A DNA stretch of 28,959 nucleotides from a virus: the IMG/VR virus record IMGVR_UViG_3300021170_000058, positions 1 through 28,959 of that record; one strand, written 5' to 3'. The notes under the pieces were generated by a model. That model did not search any database, was not told the origin of the DNA, and saw only the letters and a list, made by a program, of their open reading frames with translations. Made by a program: the position numbers and the translations under genes. Within the stretch, counting starts at the first letter, position 1. Each line of letters starts with the position of its first letter. Positions 19,894-27,814 of this stretch are shown piece after piece.

Positions 19894-20169
19894 CTATTTT
19901 TCCTTTTGTGGTTTCTGGAACGCTTCCTGCACGCGCGCATCCCATTGCTCTTTCGGGAAAGAGTGCGCGTACAGAAAAGCGATAAGCTCACCGACGCCAA
20001 AGCCGCCTCGGCACCCACGCCCAGCCAGATCGACCAGCGCCGGTTGTGGACCATAGACATGGCAATAGACCTCGTAAGCGCGCAGCGTGACCTCCCACGG
20101 CAATACGGGATTGTTCCGGTCAAACTCGTTCGCGTTAAGCTGGAACGGGTGAAATTCCTTTGTCGCCAT
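19894..20169 (-). CDS. Hypothetical protein (91 aa)
   Basis: ATG at 20169 with AAGGAGCCGGGC upstream. The upstream extension to 20232 overlaps the next gene and is rejected. The product starts MATKEFHPFQLNANEFDRNN and contains LRAYEVYCHVYGPQPALVDL and GELIAFLYAHSFPKEQWDAR. Helices with Tyr and His dominate. The stop is inside AAATAGGAGCA, the ribosome binding site of the following gene. Confidence 0.6.
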   Translation of the reverse strand: MATKEFHPFQLNANEFDRNNPVLPWEVTLRAYEVYCHVYGPQPALVDLAGRGCRGGFGVGELIAFLYAHSFPKEQWDARVQEAFQKPQKEK

Positions 20170-20179
20170 GCCCGGCTCC

Positions 20180-20311
20180 TTACTTTTTGACTGGCTTGAT
20201 GAACAGATCGCGTGCCGCACCCATTGGCGCACAGACCAACACTAGCCCAAAGACTCCGATGAAGTACCACACGATGGCGCGGCCAACCCAGAGTGCAATG
20301 TCGTCGACCAT
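20180..20311 (-). CDS. Tiny membrane protein (43 aa)
   Basis: ATG at 20311 with GAGGAGATAAC, one base after the stop of the VRR-NUC gene. Sequence: MVDDIALWVGRAIVWYFIGV, then FGLVLVCAPMGAARDL and a Lys-rich end. One membrane helix near residues 11-30. It is likely translated together with the nuclease, but no joint function can be claimed. Confidence 0.6.
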   Translation of the reverse strand: MVDDIALWVGRAIVWYFIGVFGLVLVCAPMGAARDLFIKPVKK

Positions 20312-20312
20312 G

Positions 20313-20747
20313 TTATCTCCTCAGCAGGTGTCTTCTCACTTCATCCCAGGCCCATCGGCTGGGACCTCCGGTCCAAACTCCGACCACGTATCTAGCGTCT
20401 CGACGAAGACCCTGCTTCTTGATGGTGACCGCAGCCGCTCCTGCGAGAAGCCACAGGTCGTCAACAGAATCGCCCCGCCTCTCTCCGCCGTCGTGCCATC
20501 GTCTGACAGCCACATGTACGAGACCTCCCGCTCCGGCTCTGCGAACCAGCCAGCCGATCTGCTCCGGTCGTAGCGTGACTGCAAAGCCCTCTGTCTGCTT
20601 GAACTCGATCCACGCGTCCACCGAGTCATGACAGTAGTTACTGTCCGGGACCCCCAAGCCCGTCCCCCCTGTCTCGATGCTCTGCCAGTGGAACTCGGGT
20701 AACTTCTGTCGAAACAAAGATCGTAGACCACCGTCGTCCTCACTCAA
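20313..20747 (-). CDS. VRR-NUC type nuclease
   Basis: 144 residues from TTG 20747. GGAGGAG lies seven bases before it and the start overlaps the exonuclease stop by eight bases. The PD-(D/E)xK nuclease core is seen: SIETGGTGLGVPDSNYCH (Asp35), then DAWIEFKQTEG (Glu48, Lys50), and the helix EQIGWLVRRAGAGGLVHVAV. This matches the VRR-NUC family of structure-specific nucleases often found beside phage DNA polymerases; Holliday or flap cutting is likely. Length fits the stand-alone viral type. A longer upstream frame is rejected as an Arg/Ser-rich shadow inside the exonuclease gene. Confidence 0.8.
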   Translation of the reverse strand: MSEDDGGLRSLFRQKLPEFHWQSIETGGTGLGVPDSNYCHDSVDAWIEFKQTEGFAVTLRPEQIGWLVRRAGAGGLVHVAVRRWHDGGERRGDSVDDLWLLAGAAAVTIKKQGLRRDARYVVGVWTGGPSRWAWDEVRRHLLRR

Positions 20748-21297
20748 ACAACATCTCCTCCGGAGCGTGCTCCCAGAGACGCCAGATCTGCTTGTTGCAG
20801 TCTCCGATTGGATCGTGGCCGACGAACGTTGGGTCGTCGGGCATCGCACGCTTCTTCGTCAGCTGATAGATGGTACGAGCATCGCGCGCGACGTTATACT
20901 TCCACGGAGCAGATGCACCCCAGAGTGAGAAGAGATTCTCTAGATTACCGATGTCGAAGACGACTCCGTTAGCCAAGATGAGTGTATCTGGACTGCTCAG
21001 ATCAGAAAGATAATCGGCGATAGCTGACCTCAGACACATCGGATGGATCTTCTCGCTGGCTGACTCCCAGTGAGATCGAGCCTCTAGACTCTGCTGAGCC
21101 CACCAGTCCTGCGTCGGTCGATCGATCTGTCTTCCCTTGAGCATCTGCGGCTCTAGGGCGAGAACTCTGAGAAACGGCACCTCTTTGAACGTAGGACCAG
21201 CCTTCTTCAGATCGAATCCCCACGCTCCGACACTTAGGATGAGCGAGTTAGACGTATGCGTCCCCATCGTCTCGATGTCGATCATAACGTTCTTCAT
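20740..21297 (-). CDS. DnaQ-like 3'-5' exonuclease
   Basis: 185 residues from ATG 21297 after CGGAGGTAGT. DEDD-family motifs: exo I VMIDIETMGT (Asp7, Glu9), exo II VVFDIGNL (Asp near 116), and exo III GHDPIGDCNKQI (His and the final Asp). The layout resembles the single-domain exonucleases such as Rv2179c-like or phage DexA proteins, which degrade single-stranded DNA or RNA from the 3' end. The gene lies just downstream of DNA polymerase and upstream of a VRR-NUC nuclease, so a role in replication repair or host nucleic acid decay is plausible. Confidence 0.85.
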   Translation of the reverse strand: MKNVMIDIETMGTHTSNSLILSVGAWGFDLKKAGPTFKEVPFLRVLALEPQMLKGRQIDRPTQDWWAQQSLEARSHWESASEKIHPMCLRSAIADYLSDLSSPDTLILANGVVFDIGNLENLFSLWGASAPWKYNVARDARTIYQLTKKRAMPDDPTFVGHDPIGDCNKQIWRLWEHAPEEMLFE

Positions 21298-21308
21298 ACT
21301 ACCTCCGA

Positions 21309-23348
21309 TTAACCTACCCTACACTCGAGGACCATCTTAGACCAGTCCTTATATTTGGCCTGACCCCACGATGGCCCGAACTCTGCGTCCACCTTAACGG
21401 GGACCGTGAGCTTCACCACGTCTCTCATTAATCCCACGACTTTGGAGATTAATGATGGATCTGCCGTCGAGATGCCTAGCTCGTCGTGCATCTGGATCAT
21501 CGGCACGATGCCAGCTCTCCAGCACTCGCGCATCGCCATCTTAGTCTGACGAGCGGCCGAGCCCTGTATCAGTCCGTTGAACGCCTTGTGCGTGAAGGCC
21601 CGACGTAGTCTCGCGCCGTGCCAGACGTGCTTCTCGTCGGCGCAGCGACGCTCTGCCTCCTCCTTCGAGCAAGCCTCCATCGGCTGCCGCTCTCTCCAGC
21701 CCCTAGCTCTGTCCTCCTTGGAGAGATACTTCGGCTCCCAGCGATCGAAACGGATTCTGGCACCATCTAAAGTCTTAAGGAAGCCTTTAGCCGATGCTCT
21801 CTGTCCGCAGAACTCGTTCATGCGCGAGACGAAGGGCATCTCCTCGTCGTACTGCTTCATGATCCTGACACACTCCTCCACAGGCAGCCCGGTCATCAGC
21901 GAGAATTTATCCTTCCCCGCTCCGTAGCTCTTCGCGAAGTTACAGTCCTTCGCTCTGTTTCGTGATAATCCCGTTAGTGCGACTACAAGGTTGTGAAAAT
22001 CCGTATCGGGATTATCACAATACATCTGGACGGCCTTCTCTACTCCTGCCATCTTGCAGACGTTGGAGAAGTGAACGATGAGTCTATACTCCTGCTGGCT
22101 GTAGTCCGGAGCGAACCAGTACTCGCCCTCCTCAGGCTCGAACGCTTCTCGGATAGCTCCTGCGATCTCTGTGTCGCGAACTGGCATCTGCTGAAGAGGA
22201 GGACCGCTGTACGAGAGCCGATAGGTCCGAGTACCGCCCTCCTCGTCGCGAAACTGATGTACGTCGGCGTGGATCCGACCCATGTGGGTGAATCCTTGTA
22301 TGTAGTTCCCGATGAACTTGTCGCCCGCGCTGTGAAACTTCAGAGCTCGCGCCACGTTCTGTGGAAGCCAGTGGTCTATCTTCTCGAGCCACTCAGTCTC
22401 GAACGACGCCTGTCCCCGCTCGTACTTCTCCGTCGGCGCTGTTCTCGGGAAAGGTATCTTGTGGACGTCGAATACGTTTTCTAAGAATATACGTGATGAG
22501 ATATCCTTTATATCTACAGCACGTCCTATCATTAGTTTATCGGACAGTAAGGCGAGACTAGCATCTCTCACCTTGAAGAACTTCTGCTTCTTCTGCTCGG
22601 CCTTGTCGAGGTTGATCCGAATGCCGCGCCTCTTCATCTCGAGAACTAGCGGAATCAGATCGATCTCGAGCTGATACGCTTCGAGGAGCTCTTGAGCTTC
22701 GAGAAGCGGGAGCATCCGCTGCATGTTCTGCAGAGTAGCGACAGCGTCCTGCTCGGCGTACGGACCGACGTACCTCGCCGGGAGCCTGTAGATCATCTTC
22801 TTGACGTCGCGATCCGACAGCTTCTTGAGCTTCTTCCCCTTGAGCGACTCTCCTCGGTAGATCTCAGCAGCCTCTCTCAGCGCGATAGTATCCTTACCAG
22901 GAACGCCCAGCCGCCGCGACACAGAGTCGAGACTGTACGACAGCTGATTCTCGTCAAGCATGAAGGCAGCGGCCATACTATCGTGAATATTAGCAGGGAT
23001 AGGAAGACCGCGCTCACCACTGAGCCAGCCAAGATCGTAAGGAGCGTTGTGAAACACCATCGGCACGCCAGACCGAACATGGTCCTCGTACCAGCGAAAG
23101 ACTCGATCGGCATCTAGACAGTCCCCCTCGGGGTGCGCTATCGGCGCGTAGACCGAGATGCCCTCGGCGGCCATGCTGATGCCACAGATGTATCCCTGAC
23201 TGTGAACCCACCCCGGTCCACGGTCCGCGGCGAGACCGTCGTCTCTCTCCTCCGTGTCGACTGCTATCAGCGGCCGACGTCGTAGGTCCGGGAGGTCTGA
23301 CGGTGGCCTCCAGTCCGAGTCAGGCTTTAGGAGCGGAAGCTGATACAC
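21309..23348 (-). CDS. DNA polymerase, family A
   Basis: 679 residues with exonuclease and polymerase halves. Proofreading site: DTE (Asp31, Glu33), NAPYD (Asp105) and AEQDAV (Asp201). Polymerase: motif A APDYSQQEYRL (Asp415), motif B R463-x3-K467-x3-F471-x3-Y475-G, and motif C QMHDE (His621, Asp622). Phe471 occupies the position of E. coli Pol I Phe762. Length is close to phage T7-type polymerases; the 5' nuclease is absent. The start is GTG 23348 directly after the previous stop, with a weak ribosome binding site, so translation may be coupled. It is the replicative polymerase by content. Confidence 0.95.
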   Translation of the reverse strand: MYQLPLLKPDSDWRPPSDLPDLRRRPLIAVDTEERDDGLAADRGPGWVHSQGYICGISMAAEGISVYAPIAHPEGDCLDADRVFRWYEDHVRSGVPMVFHNAPYDLGWLSGERGLPIPANIHDSMAAAFMLDENQLSYSLDSVSRRLGVPGKDTIALREAAEIYRGESLKGKKLKKLSDRDVKKMIYRLPARYVGPYAEQDAVATLQNMQRMLPLLEAQELLEAYQLEIDLIPLVLEMKRRGIRINLDKAEQKKQKFFKVRDASLALLSDKLMIGRAVDIKDISSRIFLENVFDVHKIPFPRTAPTEKYERGQASFETEWLEKIDHWLPQNVARALKFHSAGDKFIGNYIQGFTHMGRIHADVHQFRDEEGGTRTYRLSYSGPPLQQMPVRDTEIAGAIREAFEPEEGEYWFAPDYSQQEYRLIVHFSNVCKMAGVEKAVQMYCDNPDTDFHNLVVALTGLSRNRAKDCNFAKSYGAGKDKFSLMTGLPVEECVRIMKQYDEEMPFVSRMNEFCGQRASAKGFLKTLDGARIRFDRWEPKYLSKEDRARGWRERQPMEACSKEEAERRCADEKHVWHGARLRRAFTHKAFNGLIQGSAARQTKMAMRECWRAGIVPMIQMHDELGISTADPSLISKVVGLMRDVVKLTVPVKVDAEFGPSWGQAKYKDWSKMVLECRVG

Positions 23349-23777
23349 TTACCGAGCGTGCCTGTTCGAGTCGGTCAGAGGCGTGCCGTCTGGGCGATAT
23401 CTCTGCTCTGCTGATCGCATCAGTTGTCTGATGATGTCGCGAGCTGTGCGAATCTCGCTAGGAGTCTGCCACGTCGCTATCAGGGTGATGCAGACTGCGT
23501 CCGCTCTAATGGGAATATTTTCCTCGATGAAGAGTGCCAGCTTGACGTCGAGTCTGATCCACTCGACGCGATTACATCTGTCTCGCTGAAGCAGCTTCTC
23601 CAGATAGTGGTCGGCCTTCTGGAGGTCCTCGAGTCCATTCTTCTTGCGCCAGCGGGCGACGTATCGCGTCGCCTGAGCCTCGAGATAGCCGAGCCCTACG
23701 TCCTCGACGAAGTCCCAGTGCTGATAGGACGAACTATAATGATCGCCCCCAACCTGTCTATTGTTCGGGCTTGACAA
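23349..23777 (-). CDS. DUF3310 protein, nucleotide-kinase-like region
   Basis: 142 residues from TTG 23777, after AAGGGAGAGCCGC. The N-terminal part GGDHYSSSYQHWDFVEDV, then YLEAQATRYVARWRKK and DLQKADHYLEKLL is the DUF3310 signature, common in phages and sometimes annotated as a nucleotide kinase-like protein. The C-terminal 70 residues (VEWIRLDVKLALFIEENI) are extra helices. It lies immediately before DNA polymerase. A nucleotide-metabolism function is likely by context but unproven. Confidence 0.8.
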   Translation of the reverse strand: MSSPNNRQVGGDHYSSSYQHWDFVEDVGLGYLEAQATRYVARWRKKNGLEDLQKADHYLEKLLQRDRCNRVEWIRLDVKLALFIEENIPIRADAVCITLIATWQTPSEIRTARDIIRQLMRSAEQRYRPDGTPLTDSNRHAR

Positions 23778-23991
23778 GCGGCTCTCCCTTCCAGACGCGG
23801 AGGCCGTTCGACAGCCGGCGAGTCACCTGCTTGAAGCCGTGGTTTCGGAGACACTGGGCGAAGCTCTTCGCCTCGCGCGGCGTCTTCAGCAGCACGCTGT
23901 CTCCGACCTCCATCTGCTTCACGGTCTCGGAGAACTCCGAGTTGTTGGAGTTCTGGGGAATCGGAATACTCTTATCGATCGCAATGGTCAC
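23758..23991 (-). CDS. Small hypothetical protein (77 aa)
   Basis: GTG at 23991 with AAGGAGAAGAAGC before it. Contains MEVGDSVLLKTPREAKSF, then QCLRNHGFKQVTRRLSNGLR and VWKGE. Small phage proteins with VGDS, a helix, F-x-x-x-R and R-V-W-K are common and unassigned. The end overlaps the DUF3310 start, and its own start overlaps the previous gene by 20 bases, suggesting coupled translation. Confidence 0.65.
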   Translation of the reverse strand: MTIAIDKSIPIPQNSNNSEFSETVKQMEVGDSVLLKTPREAKSFAQCLRNHGFKQVTRRLSNGLRVWKGEPLVKPEQ

Positions 23992-24220
23992 GCTTCTTCT
24001 CCTTGTAGATGCGCCTCTCGGCGTAGATTATGTCGTCTTCGAGACGCAGCAGATATCGCGGGAACCAGACGACTGCGTCTCCCCAGGAGGGAACTCGGAG
24101 TTGGACGGCCTTCTCCGTCTCTCGCTCTACGCCGTCTACGCATCCCACAACGTCGTACTCGTCGTCGTCGAATTCCGACAACACACGTATAGGGTACTCT
24201 AGAATGACCTTTCTACGCAA
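23972..24220 (-). CDS. Small acidic hypothetical protein (82 aa)
   Basis: TTG at 24220 is chosen because GGAG sits five bases before it and only eight bases overlap the HD gene. A longer version from TTG 24307 would overlap 95 bases. Sequence: RRKVILEYPIRVLSEFDDDE, then YDVVGCVDGVERETEKAVQL. The beta-rich acidic core is not recognised, and the C-terminus is basic (RRIYKEKKR). Confidence 0.55.
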   Translation of the reverse strand: MRRKVILEYPIRVLSEFDDDEYDVVGCVDGVERETEKAVQLRVPSWGDAVVWFPRYLLRLEDDIIYAERRIYKEKKRDHCDR

Positions 24221-24731
24221 GGGTTCTCCGAGATCTTGCAACTCGCTGATATAGTCGACCTGAGAGGTCAGGGTCGTCGAATTGTAGCCACATCTTCCTC
24301 GCGGCAATCTCGCACCTATCTGCTATGACCATTCCGTACCGATTTCCGAGAGCACTCTCGTGCAGCCCGAACTCCATCATCTCGAGCATGTGGCAGACCT
24401 TCACGCGAAGAGCCTCCTCAGAACCTATCTCCGTAGGAGCAAATCCCATCCTCGCGATCGCCTGGAGCTCGATGTAGTCCATCTCGCTCTTCAGCGCGGG
24501 ATTATCGGCCTTGATCGGATACGGCAGATCTCCGGCGACCAGCTCTCCCATGTCGTGAGTTATGATGAAGTATGCAGTCGTCTCAGGAACTAGACCGAAG
24601 ATCTCGTAGTAGATGCGATAGACCTGCCACGAGTGCTCGGCCACCGACTGCGTCGTGATGGTCGGCCAAGTGTGATATCTCTTAACGAGACCAGCCAGTC
24701 TCGCCGACGTCATGATGTCTTCGACTTTCAC
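24213..24731 (-). CDS. HD-domain 5'-deoxynucleotidase-like protein
   Basis: 172 residues from GTG 24731, with GAGGAGAATTAG before it. HD-domain ligands: Arg18 and AEHSW (His33), HDMGE (His59, Asp60, Glu63), GDLPYPIK (Asp68). This is the pattern of YfbR-type 5'-deoxyribonucleotidases, which dephosphorylate deoxynucleoside monophosphates. The last Asp ligand could be in IADRCE. The GTG overlaps the ThyA stop by four bases (GTGA), so the two enzymes are cotranslated. It may balance dNMP pools or remove normal dTMP or dCMP from replication in a modified-base phage. Confidence 0.85.
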   Translation of the reverse strand: MKVEDIMTSARLAGLVKRYHTWPTITTQSVAEHSWQVYRIYYEIFGLVPETTAYFIITHDMGELVAGDLPYPIKADNPALKSEMDYIELQAIARMGFAPTEIGSEEALRVKVCHMLEMMEFGLHESALGNRYGMVIADRCEIAARKMWLQFDDPDLSGRLYQRVARSRRTLA

Positions 24732-25681
24732 CTAATTCTCCTCTCGAGCCACTGGATGGCAGCGAGTCGCCAGTCCTGGGCGTGGATGATCGGCGCCATC
24801 TGGAACGCCGCCGCCGCTCCGTCTACCTTGTACGTCTTATGAACGGAGAGCATCGGGAACGCCGTGTGACGAAACCACTCGTTGCGATACGTGATCTCCA
24901 CGTCTCCTCGGCAGAAGCTCTCGCACTCCTGGAAGAATGTATCGTAGTGATCTACCATCGGCGACGGTCTGACGAGCGCTTCCTCGTACGGATCAGTACC
25001 TCTAGGATTCTGCTTGTCGAGGACTGGAGTGTAGGCGTGCCAGTTCCACGAGTTCTGGTACAGGAGACCTACCGGAACTCCGATACCGGCAGCCATCACC
25101 TCTTGAAGAACAGAGAAGTGAACTGCGTTCGCTCCGTAGGCTCCCCACAGAATGTCGTTACTGCGACAGTTAATCATCATGTCGAGCTTGTCTCTGACGA
25201 CTCGCAGATAGATGTGAGTGTTGCAGGGGAGATCCTTCTTGGATACGCCGAGATCCATATGCGGATCCCACATCGCGATGACGACGCGACGCTCCTTCGG
25301 ATTAGCTCGTAGCTGACTCACGCAGACGTTGATCTGATCGATCTCGAAGTGCCTGCGCCATCTGTGACCGTAGGCTCCCCAGAGAATATCGTCCTCCTCT
25401 GCGCACCTCGCGCCGAAGTCCTTGACGAAGCGGTTCAAGAACTCCGCGTCGGAACGACCCGCCAGCATCCAGATACTCTCGAACAGATGAAAGAACGGAT
25501 TGGCGTCGCGCGTCGGATCGAACAGCACTCGCTCGCAGGGCTTGTGATAGACTGACATCACCGGAGAGTCTAGTACCACGACGTCGCCGGCTCTGGATGG
25601 AGATCGAGCGCCCCACTCCTTCAGATAGTAGACTCCCTTGGCGAAGAGATCATTGACGTTTCTTCCCTCAATTACGAGCAC
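24728..25681 (-). CDS. Thymidylate synthase family protein (ThyA type)
   Basis: 317 residues from GTG 25681, where GGAGG lies six bases before. A TTG at 25687 touches that site and is rejected. ThyA features: Cys153 in KKDLPCNTHIYL (the catalytic Cys region), CRSNDILWGAYGANAVHFS (Arg173, Asp176, and Asn185 in the nucleotide-binding place), and WGAYGHRWR near 101-109. Asn185 agrees with a dUMP substrate; dCMP hydroxymethylases usually have Asp there. It could be a thymidylate synthase or a dUMP hydroxymethylase, which cannot be separated by reading alone. It sits between a 104-residue unknown and the HD protein. Confidence 0.85.
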   Translation of the reverse strand: MLVIEGRNVNDLFAKGVYYLKEWGARSPSRAGDVVVLDSPVMSVYHKPCERVLFDPTRDANPFFHLFESIWMLAGRSDAEFLNRFVKDFGARCAEEDDILWGAYGHRWRRHFEIDQINVCVSQLRANPKERRVVIAMWDPHMDLGVSKKDLPCNTHIYLRVVRDKLDMMINCRSNDILWGAYGANAVHFSVLQEVMAAGIGVPVGLLYQNSWNWHAYTPVLDKQNPRGTDPYEEALVRPSPMVDHYDTFFQECESFCRGDVEITYRNEWFRHTAFPMLSVHKTYKVDGAAAAFQMAPIIHAQDWRLAAIQWLERRIR

Positions 25682-25982
25682 CGACAACCTCCTCAGTCTC
25701 GTGGCGAGCGTGCGCCGCTATCGTCTCTAGAATCTGTCTCGTCTCCGGGAGGATCATGAAGTGCGCCTCGTACTTCTCTATCTCCGCAGGACTCATCTTC
25801 TGTATGCAGATTCTTGCGGCGACGGCAGCCATGACCTTCCCAGCAACGATCTTCGACGCATGCTCACAGAAGCTACCCTCCACCATAGCAACGATGAAGG
25901 CCGCCGAAAATATCTCGGCAGTCTCGTTGATGCGATTCATGGTCTCGTCGTGCTTGGTCTCCAAGCACTCACAGTCCGACAT
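25668..25982 (-). CDS. Small helical hypothetical protein (104 aa)
   Basis: ATG at 25982, overlapping the radical SAM stop by one base, with GGGAGAAGTG just before. Sequence: MSDCECLETKHDETMNRINE, then AAFIVAMVEGSFCEHASKIV and AAVAARICIQKMSPAEIEKY. Helical and Cys-rich (four cysteines in the first 50 residues, including a C-x-C). It lies between radical SAM and ThyA genes, overlapping the latter by 14 bases. Its position makes it worth testing as a partner, though a peptide substrate role is not supported by the sequence. Confidence 0.6.
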   Translation of the reverse strand: MSDCECLETKHDETMNRINETAEIFSAAFIVAMVEGSFCEHASKIVAGKVMAAVAARICIQKMSPAEIEKYEAHFMILPETRQILETIAAHARHETEEVVGARN

Positions 25983-26947
25983 CACTTCTCCCACTCTCTG
26001 AGAACTGGCTTCGTGTACGAAGGTCCAGCTAGAGCTCGTCCAATAATCTCACGAGTTTCGTCATCAACTGGTTCCATCTCCTCCTTGCCGAGAGGGTCGG
26101 GGAGAAGACCCACTCTGTACGATACTGCGTCGCATCCGTCACAGGGTCCAAAATCCCGCTCACCTCTATAGAGCTTCCGTCTGGCCGCGTCAAAGATATC
26201 CGAATTCCACACAGATTCGAGTCCGTCGGTGACAACATTCCCGACTTTAAACTCACCTCTCCAATCGTTACAACATATTGCGACATTGCCGTCCCACCTT
26301 ATGCTCATCTCCCGGAATGGGCGATGACATCTCTTTCCGGCCTGCTTCTGATTCTTAGGAAAGGCCGCTCCGCAGTGATTGACCAGCGTTGAGTGAGTCC
26401 CTGCTGTACTGATCGAGGGATCTACCATGAGGCTCACCAGTCTCCGCTTCCCTATACGCCTATGAGGATTTCCCCACGGATCGGCGGGATACTCGCGAAC
26501 CTCGATCCCCATCATGCGAAGACCATCGGTCGCCTGACGAATCTTCGAGACGATCTTGATCCCCTCGTACTCGTCGAGAGCGAGGATATTGAGTCCGGCG
26601 TCGAACAGCTTCATGATGTTGTCGTACGGGTTCGGGAGCAGACCTCCTCCGTTGCTGGTCATCATGAGTTGTAGCTTCGGGAATGTTTGATGAGCGAGTG
26701 CAATCATCCCATGATAGTCTGGGTGCATGGTTGGATCACCGTGCATCGCAAATTCACACCTCGGATTCCAGTGAGCAGCTCTCATCTGTTTGAAGAGAGA
26801 CTGTATAATCTCTTCAGTCATGAACTTAAAGTTCTTATCAGGACCTTCTTTCCTAATCCCCTGAAGTCCGCAGAACGGACACCTCAGGTTGCATCCCTCG
26901 CATAGTTCGATCTGCACTGAGAACGGAGGCGGCTGTCTATACGGCAT
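25982..26947 (-). CDS. Radical SAM/SPASM domain enzyme
   Basis: 321 residues. C19-x3-C23-x2-C26 in LCEGCNLRCPFCG is the radical SAM iron-sulfur site. A half-barrel follows (CEFAMHGDPTMHPDYHGM and MMTSNGG). The C-terminal SPASM region has KRCHRPF, IRWDGNVAICCNDW, KVGNVVTDGLESVW and FGPCDGCD, holding extra clusters. Such enzymes modify peptides, carbohydrates or small molecules by radical chemistry. ATG at 26947 is chosen for GAGGATATCC before it; ATG 26959 is also possible. It overlaps the HNH gene by 11 bases. In a phage operon next to ThyA, a role in nucleotide or DNA modification is possible. Confidence 0.9.
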   Translation of the reverse strand: MPYRQPPPFSVQIELCEGCNLRCPFCGLQGIRKEGPDKNFKFMTEEIIQSLFKQMRAAHWNPRCEFAMHGDPTMHPDYHGMIALAHQTFPKLQLMMTSNGGGLLPNPYDNIMKLFDAGLNILALDEYEGIKIVSKIRQATDGLRMMGIEVREYPADPWGNPHRRIGKRRLVSLMVDPSISTAGTHSTLVNHCGAAFPKNQKQAGKRCHRPFREMSIRWDGNVAICCNDWRGEFKVGNVVTDGLESVWNSDIFDAARRKLYRGERDFGPCDGCDAVSYRVGLLPDPLGKEEMEPVDDETREIIGRALAGPSYTKPVLREWEK

Positions 26948-27428
26948 GGATATCCTCATACTCTAACTTCGTCGAAGGATCGATCTTTGGGATCCAACTA
27001 TATCTATAGTCGGACGTGATATTCTTTATCGTTTCTCGTGGAACTTTGAGATGAGATGCGATCACAGCATTCGGCACCCCGAGGTATCGCTGACGTCTGA
27101 TCCAGTGAATCTCATCTTTAGTAAATCTAGTGGTAAATGTTCCTTCACGAATTTGATCTTGATGATTATTCCACTGATCTCCCCAATAGAGATGTCTGTA
27201 GTTGAAGCATAACGAGCTGGCACAGCTATGAAGAGAGTTAGGTTTTCCCTCTGGCGTCGGTCCAACTCTTCTGCGAAGAGCCTCTGCAGAAACATAGACC
27301 ATCGACCGACCGATGCGAACCATCCCATGATCTCTAGTGATCGAGTAAGGCCAGAGAATACACTCATCTGTCTCAAGCAAGATCGACTGCTCGAAGAAAG
27401 ACCTAGCTTCTCTCCATCTAGCACTCAT
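26937..27428 (-). CDS. HNH endonuclease with C-terminal HTH
   Basis: 163 residues from ATG 27428, overlapping the previous stop by four bases. The HNH_3-like fold shows CILWPYSITRDHG, then LHSCASSLCFNYRHLYWGD with His67, Cys74, Asn76, His79, and WNNHQD. A helix-turn-helix (FTKDEIHWIRRQRYLGVPNA, then ASHLKVPRETIKNI) follows at residues 103-140. This domain pair is typical of phage homing endonucleases that cut DNA at a related site. The gene is AT-richer than its neighbours, another hallmark of mobile homing genes. It lies inside the operon and does not interrupt a recognisable gene. Confidence 0.85.
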   Translation of the reverse strand: MSARWREARSFFEQSILLETDECILWPYSITRDHGMVRIGRSMVYVSAEALRRRVGPTPEGKPNSLHSCASSLCFNYRHLYWGDQWNNHQDQIREGTFTTRFTKDEIHWIRRQRYLGVPNAVIASHLKVPRETIKNITSDYRYSWIPKIDPSTKLEYEDIHAV

Positions 27429-27814
27429 ATACTCTCCACGTGGTTCTTCCACTCTGCTATCGGGAGGCGCACCACCAGATGCGTCTTGTCGAGCCAGCTC
27501 CAGTGACACGGCTCTGATCTCAGCTCGTAGCCGGAGGGTACACACTCCGGAACCAACATCTTCAGAGTAGTCTGCCCGTTCGCTCTTCTTACGATGCCGA
27601 ACGCTCCGTCGGCGCGAAAATCTAGCATCAGCGAGCCTACGTCGCTGCCGTCGCCGAGATGAACGTTGCACTTGTCCTCGACAGACATGGCCATCGCCTT
27701 AGTGAAGTAGAGCTGAAGACGCAGAGCTCCGTTATGTGTGACGACACTCGCTGAGATACCCTCCTTATTCGCGACCCTTCTTGGGGTCGGTGCGAGAAGT
27801 TTATCGAATCCCAT
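27425..27814 (-). CDS. Hypothetical protein (129 aa)
   Basis: ATG at 27814 with TGGAGAGAT before it. The sequence MGFDKLLAPTPRRVANKEGI, then LRLQLYFTKAMAMSVEDKCN and TTLKMLVPECVPSGYEL is beta rich. No family recognised. Both ends overlap neighbours by 4-14 bases, so it is within the operon. Confidence 0.65.
   Translation of the reverse strand: MGFDKLLAPTPRRVANKEGISASVVTHNGALRLQLYFTKAMAMSVEDKCNVHLGDGSDVGSLMLDFRADGAFGIVRRANGQTTLKMLVPECVPSGYELRSEPCHWSWLDKTHLVVRLPIAEWKNHVESI

Noticed and set aside
20336-20743. Second minus-strand frame across the VRR-NUC gene
   Set aside because: Arg/Ser-rich, while the other frame contains the G-x-PD and ExK nuclease motifs and has a GGAGGAG start site.
23349-25687. 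Evidence for an intein or intron in ThyA or DNA polymerase next to the HNH gene
   Set aside because: Both proteins read through with complete motifs and normal lengths, and the HNH gene stands as a separate frame.
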